A model generated the notes under the pieces. It had not been told where the DNA came from. It did not search any database and saw nothing but the letters and a program-made list of their open reading frames with translations. DNA of 64,000 nt from Nocardia niwae NBRC 108934 = DSM 45340 (lineage in GTDB: Bacteria; Actinomycetota; Actinomycetes; Mycobacteriales; Mycobacteriaceae), in contig NZ_BDCK01000023.1 in assembly GCF_001613465.1 (NCBI RefSeq), positions 62,001 to 126,000 on the forward strand, in the 5' to 3' direction. Below are positions 1-7,552 of this stretch, one piece after another. The translations under genes and the position numbers were made by a program. Every line of letters starts with the position of its first letter. The stretch's first letter is position 1.

Positions 1-1131
1 GTCCCGAACTACCGCCTCGGACCGTTCGGCTTCATGTCGCTTCCCGAACTGGCGGCCGAGTCGGGCGGCGCCACCGGGACGGTCGGCATCCAGGACCAGC
101 AAGCCGCACTGCGGTGGGTGCGCGACAACGCCCCCGCGTTCGGCGGCGATCCGGGCAATGTCACGATCTTCGGAGAGTCGGCAGGCGGCGGGAGCGTCTG
201 CACCCACTTCGCCGCACCGGGCTCCGACGATCTGTATGCCAAAGCGATCGTCCAAAGCGGCTCGTGCGCACAATCACCTCTCGTCCCCGGCGATCGCGAC
301 GACGCCTTCGAGCGTTCGCAGCGCTATGCGGACAGCGTCGGATGCGCCGATGCCGCAACGCGATTGGCCTGCCTGCGCGCGCTGCCCGAAGCGACGCTGC
401 TGGACTCGCCGAGCGTCCGATTCGACGGGCCGACACCCATCTGGGTGCCCAGCATCGACGGCGTCGTCATCACCCGCACGCTCGGCGCGGCCCTGGCGGG
501 GGATCCCAGGAAGCGACCGCTCATCGTCGGAAACAACAGTGCGGAAGGAGCGCTGTTCGTCGCCGAATCCGACTACGCCCGCGGCCACGTTCCGGACGCG
601 GCGAGCTACGAACGTTACGTGCGCCAATCCTTCGGCGGCTACGCCGATCGGGTCCTCGCCCGATATCCACTCGATCGGTACCCCTCGGCGGCTGCCGCCC
701 AGACCGCGGTGGTCACCGACGGCCTTTTCGCCTGCCCCGCACTGTTCACCAGCCGCGCCGCTCGCGATGCCGGGCATCCGCTGTGGCAGTACGAATTCGA
801 CCAAGCCCCGTTCGGCGCCGCGAACCCCGTCCTGCCCGGCGCCTTCCACTCCGCCGAACTTCCGTATCTGTTCTCCGGTCTCATGGGCGTGCCGATCCCA
901 TGGACCGGTGCGTCCGCCGCGTTCGCCACGCAGATGCAACGCTGGTGGACCACCTTCGCCCATACCGGCGACCCGAACGCTGCGGGCTCGCCGCAGTGGT
1001 CGGCCTGGCCGGAATCGGCGGGACCGGGCCCCGACGGTCCCGCGTTGATCATGCGGGCGAGTGGCAGTTTCATGATCGACGATTTCGCCGCACGGCACGA
1101 CTGCGGGTTCTGGGCCGAGCGTGAGCGCTGA
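1..1131 (+). CDS. Type-B carboxylesterase, 5' truncated by window edge
   Basis: The open frame runs in from base 1 (NYRLGPFGF motif at residues 3-11 of the visible part), so the N-terminus lies outside the window; 376 residues are visible. The nucleophile elbow GESAGG puts the catalytic Ser at visible residue 60. The acid is probably Glu182 (NNSAEG) and the His283 (FHSAELPY), a complete carboxylesterase/cholinesterase-fold triad. The family hydrolyses carboxylic esters; in actinomycetes many members are secreted, but the signal region is not visible. The natural substrate cannot be read from sequence. It runs tail-to-tail with the tetR gene downstream. Confidence 0.9.
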   Translation, partial: VPNYRLGPFGFMSLPELAAESGGATGTVGIQDQQAALRWVRDNAPAFGGDPGNVTIFGESAGGGSVCTHFAAPGSDDLYAKAIVQSGSCAQSPLVPGDRDDAFERSQRYADSVGCADAATRLACLRALPEATLLDSPSVRFDGPTPIWVPSIDGVVITRTLGAALAGDPRKRPLIVGNNSAEGALFVAESDYARGHVPDAASYERYVRQSFGGYADRVLARYPLDRYPSAAAAQTAVVTDGLFACPALFTSRAARDAGHPLWQYEFDQAPFGAANPVLPGAFHSAELPYLFSGLMGVPIPWTGASAAFATQMQRWWTTFAHTGDPNAAGSPQWSAWPESAGPGPDGPALIMRASGSFMIDDFAARHDCGFWAERER

Positions 1132-1264
1132 CGCGTGCCCGTGAGCAGAGGCCCGGATCAGGTGTGGCGTCGCTCGTTTCGGTGCGGTCGGCGCAGGCGG
1201 TTCGGCGCGGCCGCCGATCGGCCTGCCGCAGCGGGCTCGGACTCGGGTTCGACAAGAATATTTG

Positions 1265-1290
1265 TGAGATCATTTTCGATATTGGTCTCA
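1265..1290. promoter_or_regulatory. 26-bp dyad TGAGA-N16-TCTCA, candidate TetR site
   Basis: Imperfect dyad with perfect 5-bp ends (TGAGA / TCTCA); about 10 of 13 half-site positions are symmetric. It lies just past the 3' end of the tetR gene. A site with the same ends and length sits in the tetR/monooxygenase promoter region (1936-1961), and the two agree at about 18 of 26 positions. Function as a binding site is inferred. Confidence 0.4.
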
Positions 1291-1308
1291 GTTGGCGCGA
1301 GATCGTGC

Positions 1309-1884
1309 CTACCGGGCGTCCGGAAGCCGGGTGACGGCGCGGGCGACCGTATCGGCGATCTGCTCGTCCGTCAGAGCGCTGCGCTGGATCAGTGCGTGCG
1401 AGAGGACGGCGCGAACCACGACCTCGGCCGCCTGCACCGGTGACAGCGCGAGCGTCGCGTCGTCACGCGCCGCGATCAGCGGCGCCGCGATAGCGGCGAC
1501 GGTTTCGACCAGATTCAGCCGCGAGCCGCCGTGCGTGATCGCGACGTCGAGCAGGCGCGCGGGCTCCTGGCTGCGGAGGTAGCCGAAGGCGGCATGTTCG
1601 CGCAGGTAGCGCAGGGCGAAGAGGGTGGCGGAGCGGGCCACCTCCGCGGCAGGCGCGAAGACGTCGACCTCGCGGTAAGCGGCCGCGACCATCCGTCCGA
1701 TCTCGTTGCGCCCCACCGCGGAGACGAGGCCGTCCTTGTCGCCGAACTCGCGGTAAGCCGTGGCGCGGGAGACGCCTGCGCGCTCGGCCACCGCGCTGAG
1801 CGTGAGGTCGTCGAGGCCGCTCTCGGCGATCAGTGCTACCGCCGCGTCGAGCAGCGTTTCCGACGACCGGGTGGAGGAAGTCAT
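1309..1884 (-). CDS. TetR/AcrR-family transcriptional regulator
   Basis: 191 residues starting MTSSTRSSETLLD. The N-terminal helix-turn-helix is clear at about residues 28-50 (LTLSAVAERAGVSRATAYREF, typical TetR recognition helix), followed by a helical ligand-binding domain. The frame stays open far upstream, but the ATG at 1884 gives the usual TetR length and puts the HTH near the N-terminus. It is divergent from the FAD monooxygenase gene at 2033, the usual layout for a local repressor of a flavoprotein. The inducer is unknown. Confidence 0.88.
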   Translation of the reverse strand: MTSSTRSSETLLDAAVALIAESGLDDLTLSAVAERAGVSRATAYREFGDKDGLVSAVGRNEIGRMVAAAYREVDVFAPAAEVARSATLFALRYLREHAAFGYLRSQEPARLLDVAITHGGSRLNLVETVAAIAAPLIAARDDATLALSPVQAAEVVVRAVLSHALIQRSALTDEQIADTVARAVTRLPDAR

Positions 1885-1935
1885 GGCTCTTTGTACTAGG
1901 TGCGGCGGCGTTCCGGGTTGCCGACCGTCGACTAC

Positions 1936-1961
1936 TGAGACTAATCTATCGAAAAATCTCA
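1936..1961. promoter_or_regulatory. 26-bp dyad between tetR and FAD monooxygenase
   Basis: TGAGA-N16-TCTCA inverted repeat in the 148-bp divergent promoter region. It has the same outer half-sites and length as the site at 1265-1290. It is the best candidate for the TetR operator controlling both genes; binding is inferred. Confidence 0.45.
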
Positions 1962-2032
1962 CAGCTTGACCTGGCTCCACCGCGCGGGCGAGGCGTGCCA
2001 CGGGAGATCTGGCGAGGAGTCCGGAGGCAGCG

Positions 2033-3466
2033 ATGGCGGAGACCGCAGAGCACACCGACCGCGGGCACGCCGTGGTGCTCGGAGCGAGCATGGGCGGGCT
2101 CCTCGCCGCGCGAGTGCTCAGCGACAGCTTCGAGAAGGTCACGCTGATCGAGCGCGACGACCTGTCGGCCCCGGGCGACCGCCGCGGCGTGCCCCAGGGC
2201 AGGCATGTGCATGCCCTGCTCGCGCGCGGCAAACAGATCCTCGAGGAACTGTTTCCCGGCATCACGGACGAGCTGCTGACCGACGGCGCCGTGACCTGCC
2301 GATCGTTGACGGAGATGCGGATGACCGTCGCGGGGCACACCCTTCGCCGGTCCGACGGGGGCTACTCGCTGCTGCAAGCCAGCCGCCCGTTGCTGGAGTG
2401 GCGCGTGCGCACCCGGGTCCGAGCGCTGCCGAATGTGCAGGTGGCCGACCGCAACACAGTCCTGGAACTACTCGCCGACAAGAGTGGAAGACGGGTGCGG
2501 GGTGTGCGGATCATGCCGGACGGCACGACCGAGCCCCGAGAGGTGCGCGCCGATCTGGTCGTGAGCTGCCTGGGGCGGCACGGACCGCTCGATCGCTGGC
2601 TCGCCGAGCTGGGTTACGAACGCCCGGCCGAGGAAGGGGTGCGGATCGACATGATGTACGCCAGCCGTTACGTGCGCATTCCGGCTCGCGCCGTGCGCGA
2701 CAAGGAGATCGTGATCGCGAATCAGGATCCAGCCCGGGGATTGGCGCTGTTCGCCGTGGAGCACGGTATGCACATCCTCACCCTGATCGGCTACGGCACA
2801 GACCACCCGCCCACCGATTCCGATGACTTCTGGCGGTTCGCCGCCTCGGTGGCGCCTCCGGATGTGCACGCGGCGCTGCTGGAGGCCGAGCCGCTCACCG
2901 CGGTCCGCACGTATCGGTACCGGGCCAACCAGCGCCGCCGCTACGAGCGGATGTCCCGGTTTCCGCTGGGGTTGCTGGTTCTCGGCGACGCGGTGTGCAG
3001 TTTCAGTCCCGCGTTCGGCCAGGGCATGACGGTCTCCGCGCTGCAAGCCGTGCAACTGCGCCGCGTTCTCGCCGAAGGCGACCACGATCTGGCCGGTCGC
3101 TTCTTCCGCGCCGCCGCCGCGGTGATCGACGACCCATGGACGATCACGAAGCTGTTCGACTCGGCGATGCCGCACGTGGATGCCGAAAACCGCCTGCGCA
3201 CTTCGGCGCTCGGCGCGCTGGCGCGGCTGGCCATGGCGGTCGGCGCGCGGGACGCGGCGGTGGCGGGCAGGATAGCGCGAGTAGCCGGGCTGCTGGACGG
3301 CCCGGCCACGGCGCTGCGTCCCGCTGTCCTGCTCCGTGCGGCATGGGGTGTCGGGGGCCTCGGCGTGGAAGCGCTGCGGGAACTCGGCCGTAAGGCGCCC
3401 GCACCACCCACCGCCCGTCTCGGCGGCGCGCCGGGCGCGGCGCTGCGAAAAATCGCGTCGGACTGA
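2033..3466 (+). CDS. FAD-dependent monooxygenase/oxidoreductase
   Basis: 477 residues. The N-terminal dinucleotide-binding motif (GASMGGLLAARVL, residues 18-30) is followed by an acidic end of the second strand (LIERDD). The second FAD-binding motif, GDAVCSFSPAFGQGM, lies around residues 320-335. This pair is the signature of group-A flavin monooxygenases of the p-hydroxybenzoate hydroxylase / UbiH fold. It is likely cytosolic, with NAD(P)H and O2 as co-substrates; the organic substrate cannot be inferred. GGAGG precedes the ATG by 6 bases. Divergent from a TetR gene that probably represses it. Confidence 0.85.
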   Translation: MAETAEHTDRGHAVVLGASMGGLLAARVLSDSFEKVTLIERDDLSAPGDRRGVPQGRHVHALLARGKQILEELFPGITDELLTDGAVTCRSLTEMRMTVAGHTLRRSDGGYSLLQASRPLLEWRVRTRVRALPNVQVADRNTVLELLADKSGRRVRGVRIMPDGTTEPREVRADLVVSCLGRHGPLDRWLAELGYERPAEEGVRIDMMYASRYVRIPARAVRDKEIVIANQDPARGLALFAVEHGMHILTLIGYGTDHPPTDSDDFWRFAASVAPPDVHAALLEAEPLTAVRTYRYRANQRRRYERMSRFPLGLLVLGDAVCSFSPAFGQGMTVSALQAVQLRRVLAEGDHDLAGRFFRAAAAVIDDPWTITKLFDSAMPHVDAENRLRTSALGALARLAMAVGARDAAVAGRIARVAGLLDGPATALRPAVLLRAAWGVGGLGVEALRELGRKAPAPPTARLGGAPGAALRKIASD

Positions 3467-3668
3467 GCTTTTCGCTCTATCCCGAATGCCGGGGCTTGCT
3501 CCGTCGTGACAAGCTGGGTTAAGGTCGTGGCCATGACTGCCGGGTCGGCGACACGCCGCGCACAGAACGGTTACCCGGCCGCGCTGTGATCATCCGGCGG
3601 GCCAGGGGCCCGCCCGCCTTCTTCGCGAAATCCCATGAACTACAGGGACATCGGAAGGAGGTGAACAC

Positions 3669-3923
3669 ATGTCCCCTTCGGAATCATCGCCGCAACGCGG
3701 CTGGCCGGAGTTCGTCGCTGCGCACACGCAAGGCTCCGTGCTGGAGGCTCCCGTCGTGCACATCGCGCCGTTCGGCGCGTTCTTGGAGGTCGCTCCGGGC
3801 GTGCACGGGCTGCTGCACAGAACCGAGTGGTCCACCGAGCCGCAAATCGGTGCCACTCTGACGGTGCGCGTTCTCGATATCGATACCGAGAAACAGCGGG
3901 TCGCTCTGGCGCACGCTGAGTAA
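3669..3923 (+). CDS. Small S1-domain RNA-binding protein
   Basis: 84 residues, almost entirely one S1/OB-fold domain: GSVLEAPVVHIAPFGAFLEV, then GVHGLLHRTEW, then VRVLDIDTEKQRVALAH are the classic S1 strand motifs. Such stand-alone S1 proteins bind RNA or ribosomes and are usually annotated only by domain. A very strong Shine-Dalgarno (GGAAGGAGGTGA) sits at 3654-3665, four bases from the ATG, suggesting high translation. It is followed immediately by a strong hairpin, so it is probably monocistronic. Confidence 0.85.
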   Translation: MSPSESSPQRGWPEFVAAHTQGSVLEAPVVHIAPFGAFLEVAPGVHGLLHRTEWSTEPQIGATLTVRVLDIDTEKQRVALAHAE

Positions 3924-3936
3924 CGCTCGGCACGGG

Positions 3937-3969
3937 TGTGCCGGGGCAGACTCCACCTGCCCCGGCACA
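3937..3969 (+). terminator. Strong hairpin terminator after S1 gene
   Basis: 13-bp arms (TGTGCCGGGGCAG and its complement) around a 7-base loop, starting 14 bases after the S1-gene stop codon. There is no U-tract, as is usual for high-GC actinomycete terminators. Confidence 0.7.
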
Positions 3970-4329
3970 TACCCAAGACTATCCGCACCCGCGCGGACAC
4001 GGCGGCCGTCCGTCTCCGTTCGGCGTACCGGAAACCGGCTGTCCGGAGCCTGGGGGGCCGGCGCGAACCCTTTCCGCCAACCCGGATGCGGCTCCGGTGC
4101 ACCGCATAGAAGACAGGTGCGCTCCCCGCTGTCATCGGCCGTTCGCGAACCAGTGGTCCGGTATGACGACCGAAGGGAAGACGGCGGCCCGGAGTCCGCC
4201 CGGCCCCTCCGGAAACTCGCTTCGACCGGCCTAAAATGATGTCGTCACCGCAGGTGAGCGCGGTCTGGAAGGCTGCATCTACCGACGGTATATACGAGAC
4301 GACGCTGCAGGCAGGAGCATACCGACGCG
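3970..4329. other. Intergenic region with no recognised gene
   Basis: About 360 bp between the S1-gene terminator and the PAS-ANTAR gene. I find no convincing reading frame. It should contain the promoter of the downstream regulator, but I cannot pick out clear -35/-10 boxes. Confidence 0.5.
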
Positions 4330-5016
4330 ATGGACGAATCGGGCGACCGAATCGTGGACACGGCCGAGGGAACGGTGGCGCGGGTGGTCGGCGCCGGGAC
4401 GCCGCAGGCCACCGGAAGCTTCCGGTTCTGGTTCGCCGATCAGCGGTGGGAGTGGTCGGACGAGGTCGCCGCGATGCACGGCTACGCGCCCGACACGGTG
4501 ACGCCGACGACCGAACTGCTCCTCGCGCACAAGCATCCGGAGGACCGGGATCACGTCGCCGAGGCGATCGAGAAGTCGGTCCGCAACGCCGAACCCTTCT
4601 GCAGCCGCCACCGCATCATCGACACCGCCGGCGTGCCGCACCACGTCCTCGTGCTGGGTGACACCATGACCGACAAGGACGGCACCGTGGTCGGCACAGC
4701 GGGCTACTACGTCGACCTGACCTCGACCATCGCCGAGGAACGCCAGGATCTGCTGGACGGCACGCTGCCGCGACTGTTCGAGGCGCGCGCGCTGATCGAG
4801 CAGGCCAAAGGCGTATTGATGCGGGTCTACCGGATCAACGCCGACCAGGCGTTCCATGTCCTGCAGTGGCGTTCGCAGGACACCAACGTCAAATTGCGCG
4901 ACCTCGCCGCCCAGCTCATCGCCGAACTCGAAGGTCTGGCGCCGGCTCCGCCTGCGGTGCAGACGGCCTTCGACCACATGCTGCTCACGCTGCACGAGCG
5001 CGTGCCCAAGTCGTGA
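4330..5016 (+). CDS. PAS-ANTAR regulatory protein
   Basis: 228 residues. Residues about 30-130 form a PAS fold (RFWFADQRWEWSDEVAAMHG, then HPEDRDHV, then a DKDGTVVGTAGYYVDLT C-terminal strand). Residues about 150-200 are an ANTAR domain (FEARALIEQAKGVLM, then FHVLQWRSQDTNVKLRDLA). ANTAR proteins bind paired hairpins in nascent mRNA and act as antiterminators; the PAS domain probably supplies signal input. No linked histidine kinase is present. It converges with the Rv2629-like gene 19 bp away. Confidence 0.9.
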   Translation: MDESGDRIVDTAEGTVARVVGAGTPQATGSFRFWFADQRWEWSDEVAAMHGYAPDTVTPTTELLLAHKHPEDRDHVAEAIEKSVRNAEPFCSRHRIIDTAGVPHHVLVLGDTMTDKDGTVVGTAGYYVDLTSTIAEERQDLLDGTLPRLFEARALIEQAKGVLMRVYRINADQAFHVLQWRSQDTNVKLRDLAAQLIAELEGLAPAPPAVQTAFDHMLLTLHERVPKS

Positions 5017-5035
5017 GGTCCGCCGCGCCTCGGTC

Positions 5036-6112
5036 CTAGCGGTCGCGCAGCACGGCGCCGACCCCGTCGCGCAGGGCGGCCACGGCCTCCACCAGCATCA
5101 CCTCGGCCCCGATCGCCAGGGCTGCCACCGGCAGAGCTTCGTCGGCGCGGCGCATCTCTCCGGCCGAGCCGTTCGCGGCCGGACCGAGCAGCGGGTTGGG
5201 CGCGGTCCCGGCCAGCACGAGGCGGTCGCCCAGCGCGCCGGGGTCGAGCAGCAGTCGCTCCACGGCGGCGGTGCGCAACGCGGTCGTGGTCGCGGCCAGT
5301 CCGGCCACCGCCAGTCCGTCCGGCAGCCGGATCTCGGTGGCGAAGCGGTCGAGCGTCCGGCGGTGGCGCTGCACCACCACCCGATGCAGGATCTCGCGGA
5401 TCTCCGCGTCGAGCGCCTTCGGGTCCGAACCCGGTATCAGCGAACCCGTTTCGGCTTCGACGACGTCGCGGCCCTTCGCGTCGAACGCCGCGCGCAACTC
5501 CGAACGAGCTCGCGCTTCTCCGGCGAGCACGACGACCTCCGCGCCCACGGTCTCGGCCAGCCGGTCCAGCTCGTCGGCGAACTCGCGGATGTTGCGCCGC
5601 GTGGTGTCTTCGACTCGCTGCCGCAGCGTGCGATGCGACCAGTCGTCCTGCCGGATCGGCTGCGCGGGAGGGCCGGGACTGCGCAGGGCTTCCCGCGCTT
5701 CGCTGCCGTGGCCGTCGAGTGAGTAGAGCTCCGAGCCCACCCGGTCCACGAGCGCGACGACGTGCGGCACCTTCTCCGCTTGCGCTTCCAGGAGCGGCAG
5801 CAGGTAGGGCAGAGGTGAGACCCGGACGGTCCGGGTGGCGGGCGGGTGCGGCAAGCGTTCGTCCGCGAGCACCTCGGTCTCGTCGGCGATGAGCAGCCTG
5901 CCGCAGCGTCCCCGGGGCGGCGGGTGCAGCGCGATCGCCTGGGCCAGCAGTCGCCGGATGCGCGGGCGCGCACCACTGCGGTCCAGTTCGGTGTCGATCG
6001 AGTGCCAACGCAGCTCGTTTTCCCGCGCCGCGTCTTCGGTGTTCTGCGAACTGTCGAAGCACACCGTGGCGAAGGGGCCGTGCTTTCGGATTATCCGGCG
6101 GAGGTCGGCCAT
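5036..6112 (-). CDS. Rv2629-like protein (bacterial eRF1-fold family)
   Basis: 358 residues, resembling the mycobacterial Rv2629 family, a bacterial branch of archaeo-eukaryotic release-factor-1-like proteins (Vms1/baeRF type). Visible markers are the N-terminal CFDSSQNTEDA segment, the central EVVVLAGEARARSEL strand-turn, and a C-terminal alpha/beta region with LVLAGTAPN. Rv2629 belongs to the dormancy regulon in M. tuberculosis; the molecular function is unsettled. The start at 6112 is chosen because AGGTGA lies six bases upstream; the frame remains open further upstream. Confidence 0.72.
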   Translation of the reverse strand: MADLRRIIRKHGPFATVCFDSSQNTEDAARENELRWHSIDTELDRSGARPRIRRLLAQAIALHPPPRGRCGRLLIADETEVLADERLPHPPATRTVRVSPLPYLLPLLEAQAEKVPHVVALVDRVGSELYSLDGHGSEAREALRSPGPPAQPIRQDDWSHRTLRQRVEDTTRRNIREFADELDRLAETVGAEVVVLAGEARARSELRAAFDAKGRDVVEAETGSLIPGSDPKALDAEIREILHRVVVQRHRRTLDRFATEIRLPDGLAVAGLAATTTALRTAAVERLLLDPGALGDRLVLAGTAPNPLLGPAANGSAGEMRRADEALPVAALAIGAEVMLVEAVAALRDGVGAVLRDR

Positions 6113-6910
6113 CGGTATCACCTGGTTTCGTCGGCCATGGACGTCCGCGCCGATGGTCTTCGGCAACCATCGGGCGCCACCCGGTCCGTGGGCGTGGGCG
6201 CCCGGGTGACTCCGTCGTGTGCGCCAATGGCTACGGCTCGGCGAACCATAATCGGCGGGTACCCGGGTGGCTCGAGCCGAATCAGTCGGGCGCAAAACTT
6301 CGCGCGGGTGGTCCGCGGCCGCGCCGGATCGGTCATATCGATTGTGGCCGAGAGGGTTTGGAGGATCGGGCACTGTCTCCTATTCGGCGACGGCTCTCCC
6401 TGGCGGCATCGTGGCCATGCTCGCATTGCCGAGCGGTACCGGCCGCCGATCCTGATGTCATGGCGGCCTCGGCAACCGATGAGCAGGCGTGGCTCGGCCT
6501 CGGTCCGGGCAGCCGGATCCGCAGGCAGGACGACCCGGCCGGTCCGTGTGGCGTTCGTCTGGGGGTGTCCGGTTCCGCTGCGTTATGCCACTGTGCCCTT
6601 TTTCGGTTTCGTGTAAGAAAGCCGGTCGAGCCGCTATTTGCACTGTTCAGCGGCAACAAATGTTACCAAGCGACCGGTTGGTGTCCGGATCGTGAACCGA
6701 AAAGATCGGTTTGTTTCATGGCGGCTGTGGTAAATGTTGGAGGTATCGGACCGACAGCGCGGTCGTCCGATAAAAGGGGCGAGGAACCCGCGCTGCTCGA
6801 TGTTCAGCCGTTTCGACGCGCTCTGTCGCGGAACTACCGGTGCGCACGAACACGAGGGCTCTCCGCAAGTATGTGTACGGCTACGTGCACCAGCGCAGAG
6901 GAATGTCATC
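6113..6910. other. Long intergenic region without a clear gene
   Basis: About 800 bp. Open frames exist here but their composition (runs of Arg/Pro/Ser, no domain signatures) looks like non-coding high-GC frames. A local A/T-richer patch near 6590-6760 contrasts with the surrounding DNA and could hold promoters for the small gene at 6911; no confident boxes. Confidence 0.4.
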
Positions 6911-7069
6911 GTGATCGAGAAGCCCGAAGCGCCCGTCGCAGACGACGAAGAACGAGATCGGATCGTGTGGCCCGACCCCAGCCCGCTCAGCGGCTGGTGG
7001 GCCGAGGTCATGGCTCATCGCCGGATCACCCGGCCCCACGCCTCGACCGCCGACCCGCGGCACAACTGA
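6911..7069 (+). CDS. Small hypothetical protein (52 aa)
   Basis: GTG-started frame encoding a 52-residue soluble protein, acidic at the N-terminus (EKPEAPVADDEERDRIVWPD) and basic at the C-terminus, with two adjacent Trp. It is supported by a good Shine-Dalgarno (AGAGGA, about nine bases upstream) and by a hairpin 16 bases after the stop. The upstream extension of the same frame looks non-coding. I do not recognise a family. Confidence 0.5.
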   Translation: MIEKPEAPVADDEERDRIVWPDPSPLSGWWAEVMAHRRITRPHASTADPRHN

Positions 7070-7085
7070 GCGAACCGGCGGAGTC

Positions 7086-7110
7086 GTCCGGCCCTGCGTG
7101 AAGGCCGGAC
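7086..7110 (+). terminator. Hairpin after the 52-aa gene
   Basis: Perfect 8-bp arms GTCCGGCC / GGCCGGAC around a 9-base loop, shortly after the small gene's stop codon. A plausible factor-independent terminator of actinomycete type. Confidence 0.5.
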
Positions 7111-7552
7111 GGATGGACTCCGATGCCGTGCGCGGCCCTGCCATGGGGTCGTGACGGTGGCGCCGTAAATTTGCGTTCTCACGGCGTCGCGCTCAAACGC
7201 ACGTGCAAAAGTACTTTCACGCGGAGCCGATGACACTCGTATACGCGACGACGACGTGAATGGCTTGCCGTGGCTCGAACACCGAAGAGGCGCGCCGGAA
7301 ATTCGCCGGACGCATGCGCGAAACATACTTCGAGCCGAGCGAAATCGAAGACTCATTTCCCGTTCCGCTGAACTGCAGGGGAGATGACGCCCCGCCCCGA
7401 CCGTGATCTCCGGCGGATCGGGCTCGCGCGCCGTGCCGGATGACCGGTCGCCGCGATCTGTTCCGCTTTCTCCAGCCAAGCGGCCTGTCTGTCAAAGGGT
7501 TTGGCGTCTGCTTGAATGGGTGGTCACATTCGGCGGAGGACACGGGGGCGTC
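7111..7552. other. Intergenic/upstream region of the large binding protein
   Basis: About 440 bp before the binding-protein gene. I see no recognisable gene. The downstream reading frame is open back to 7403, but that stretch does not look coding. Confidence 0.4.

Noticed and set aside
6217..7101. Open frame of about 294 codons in the 6.2-7.1 kb gap
   Set aside because: Low-complexity Arg/Ser composition, no domain, and it overlaps the better supported 52-aa gene.
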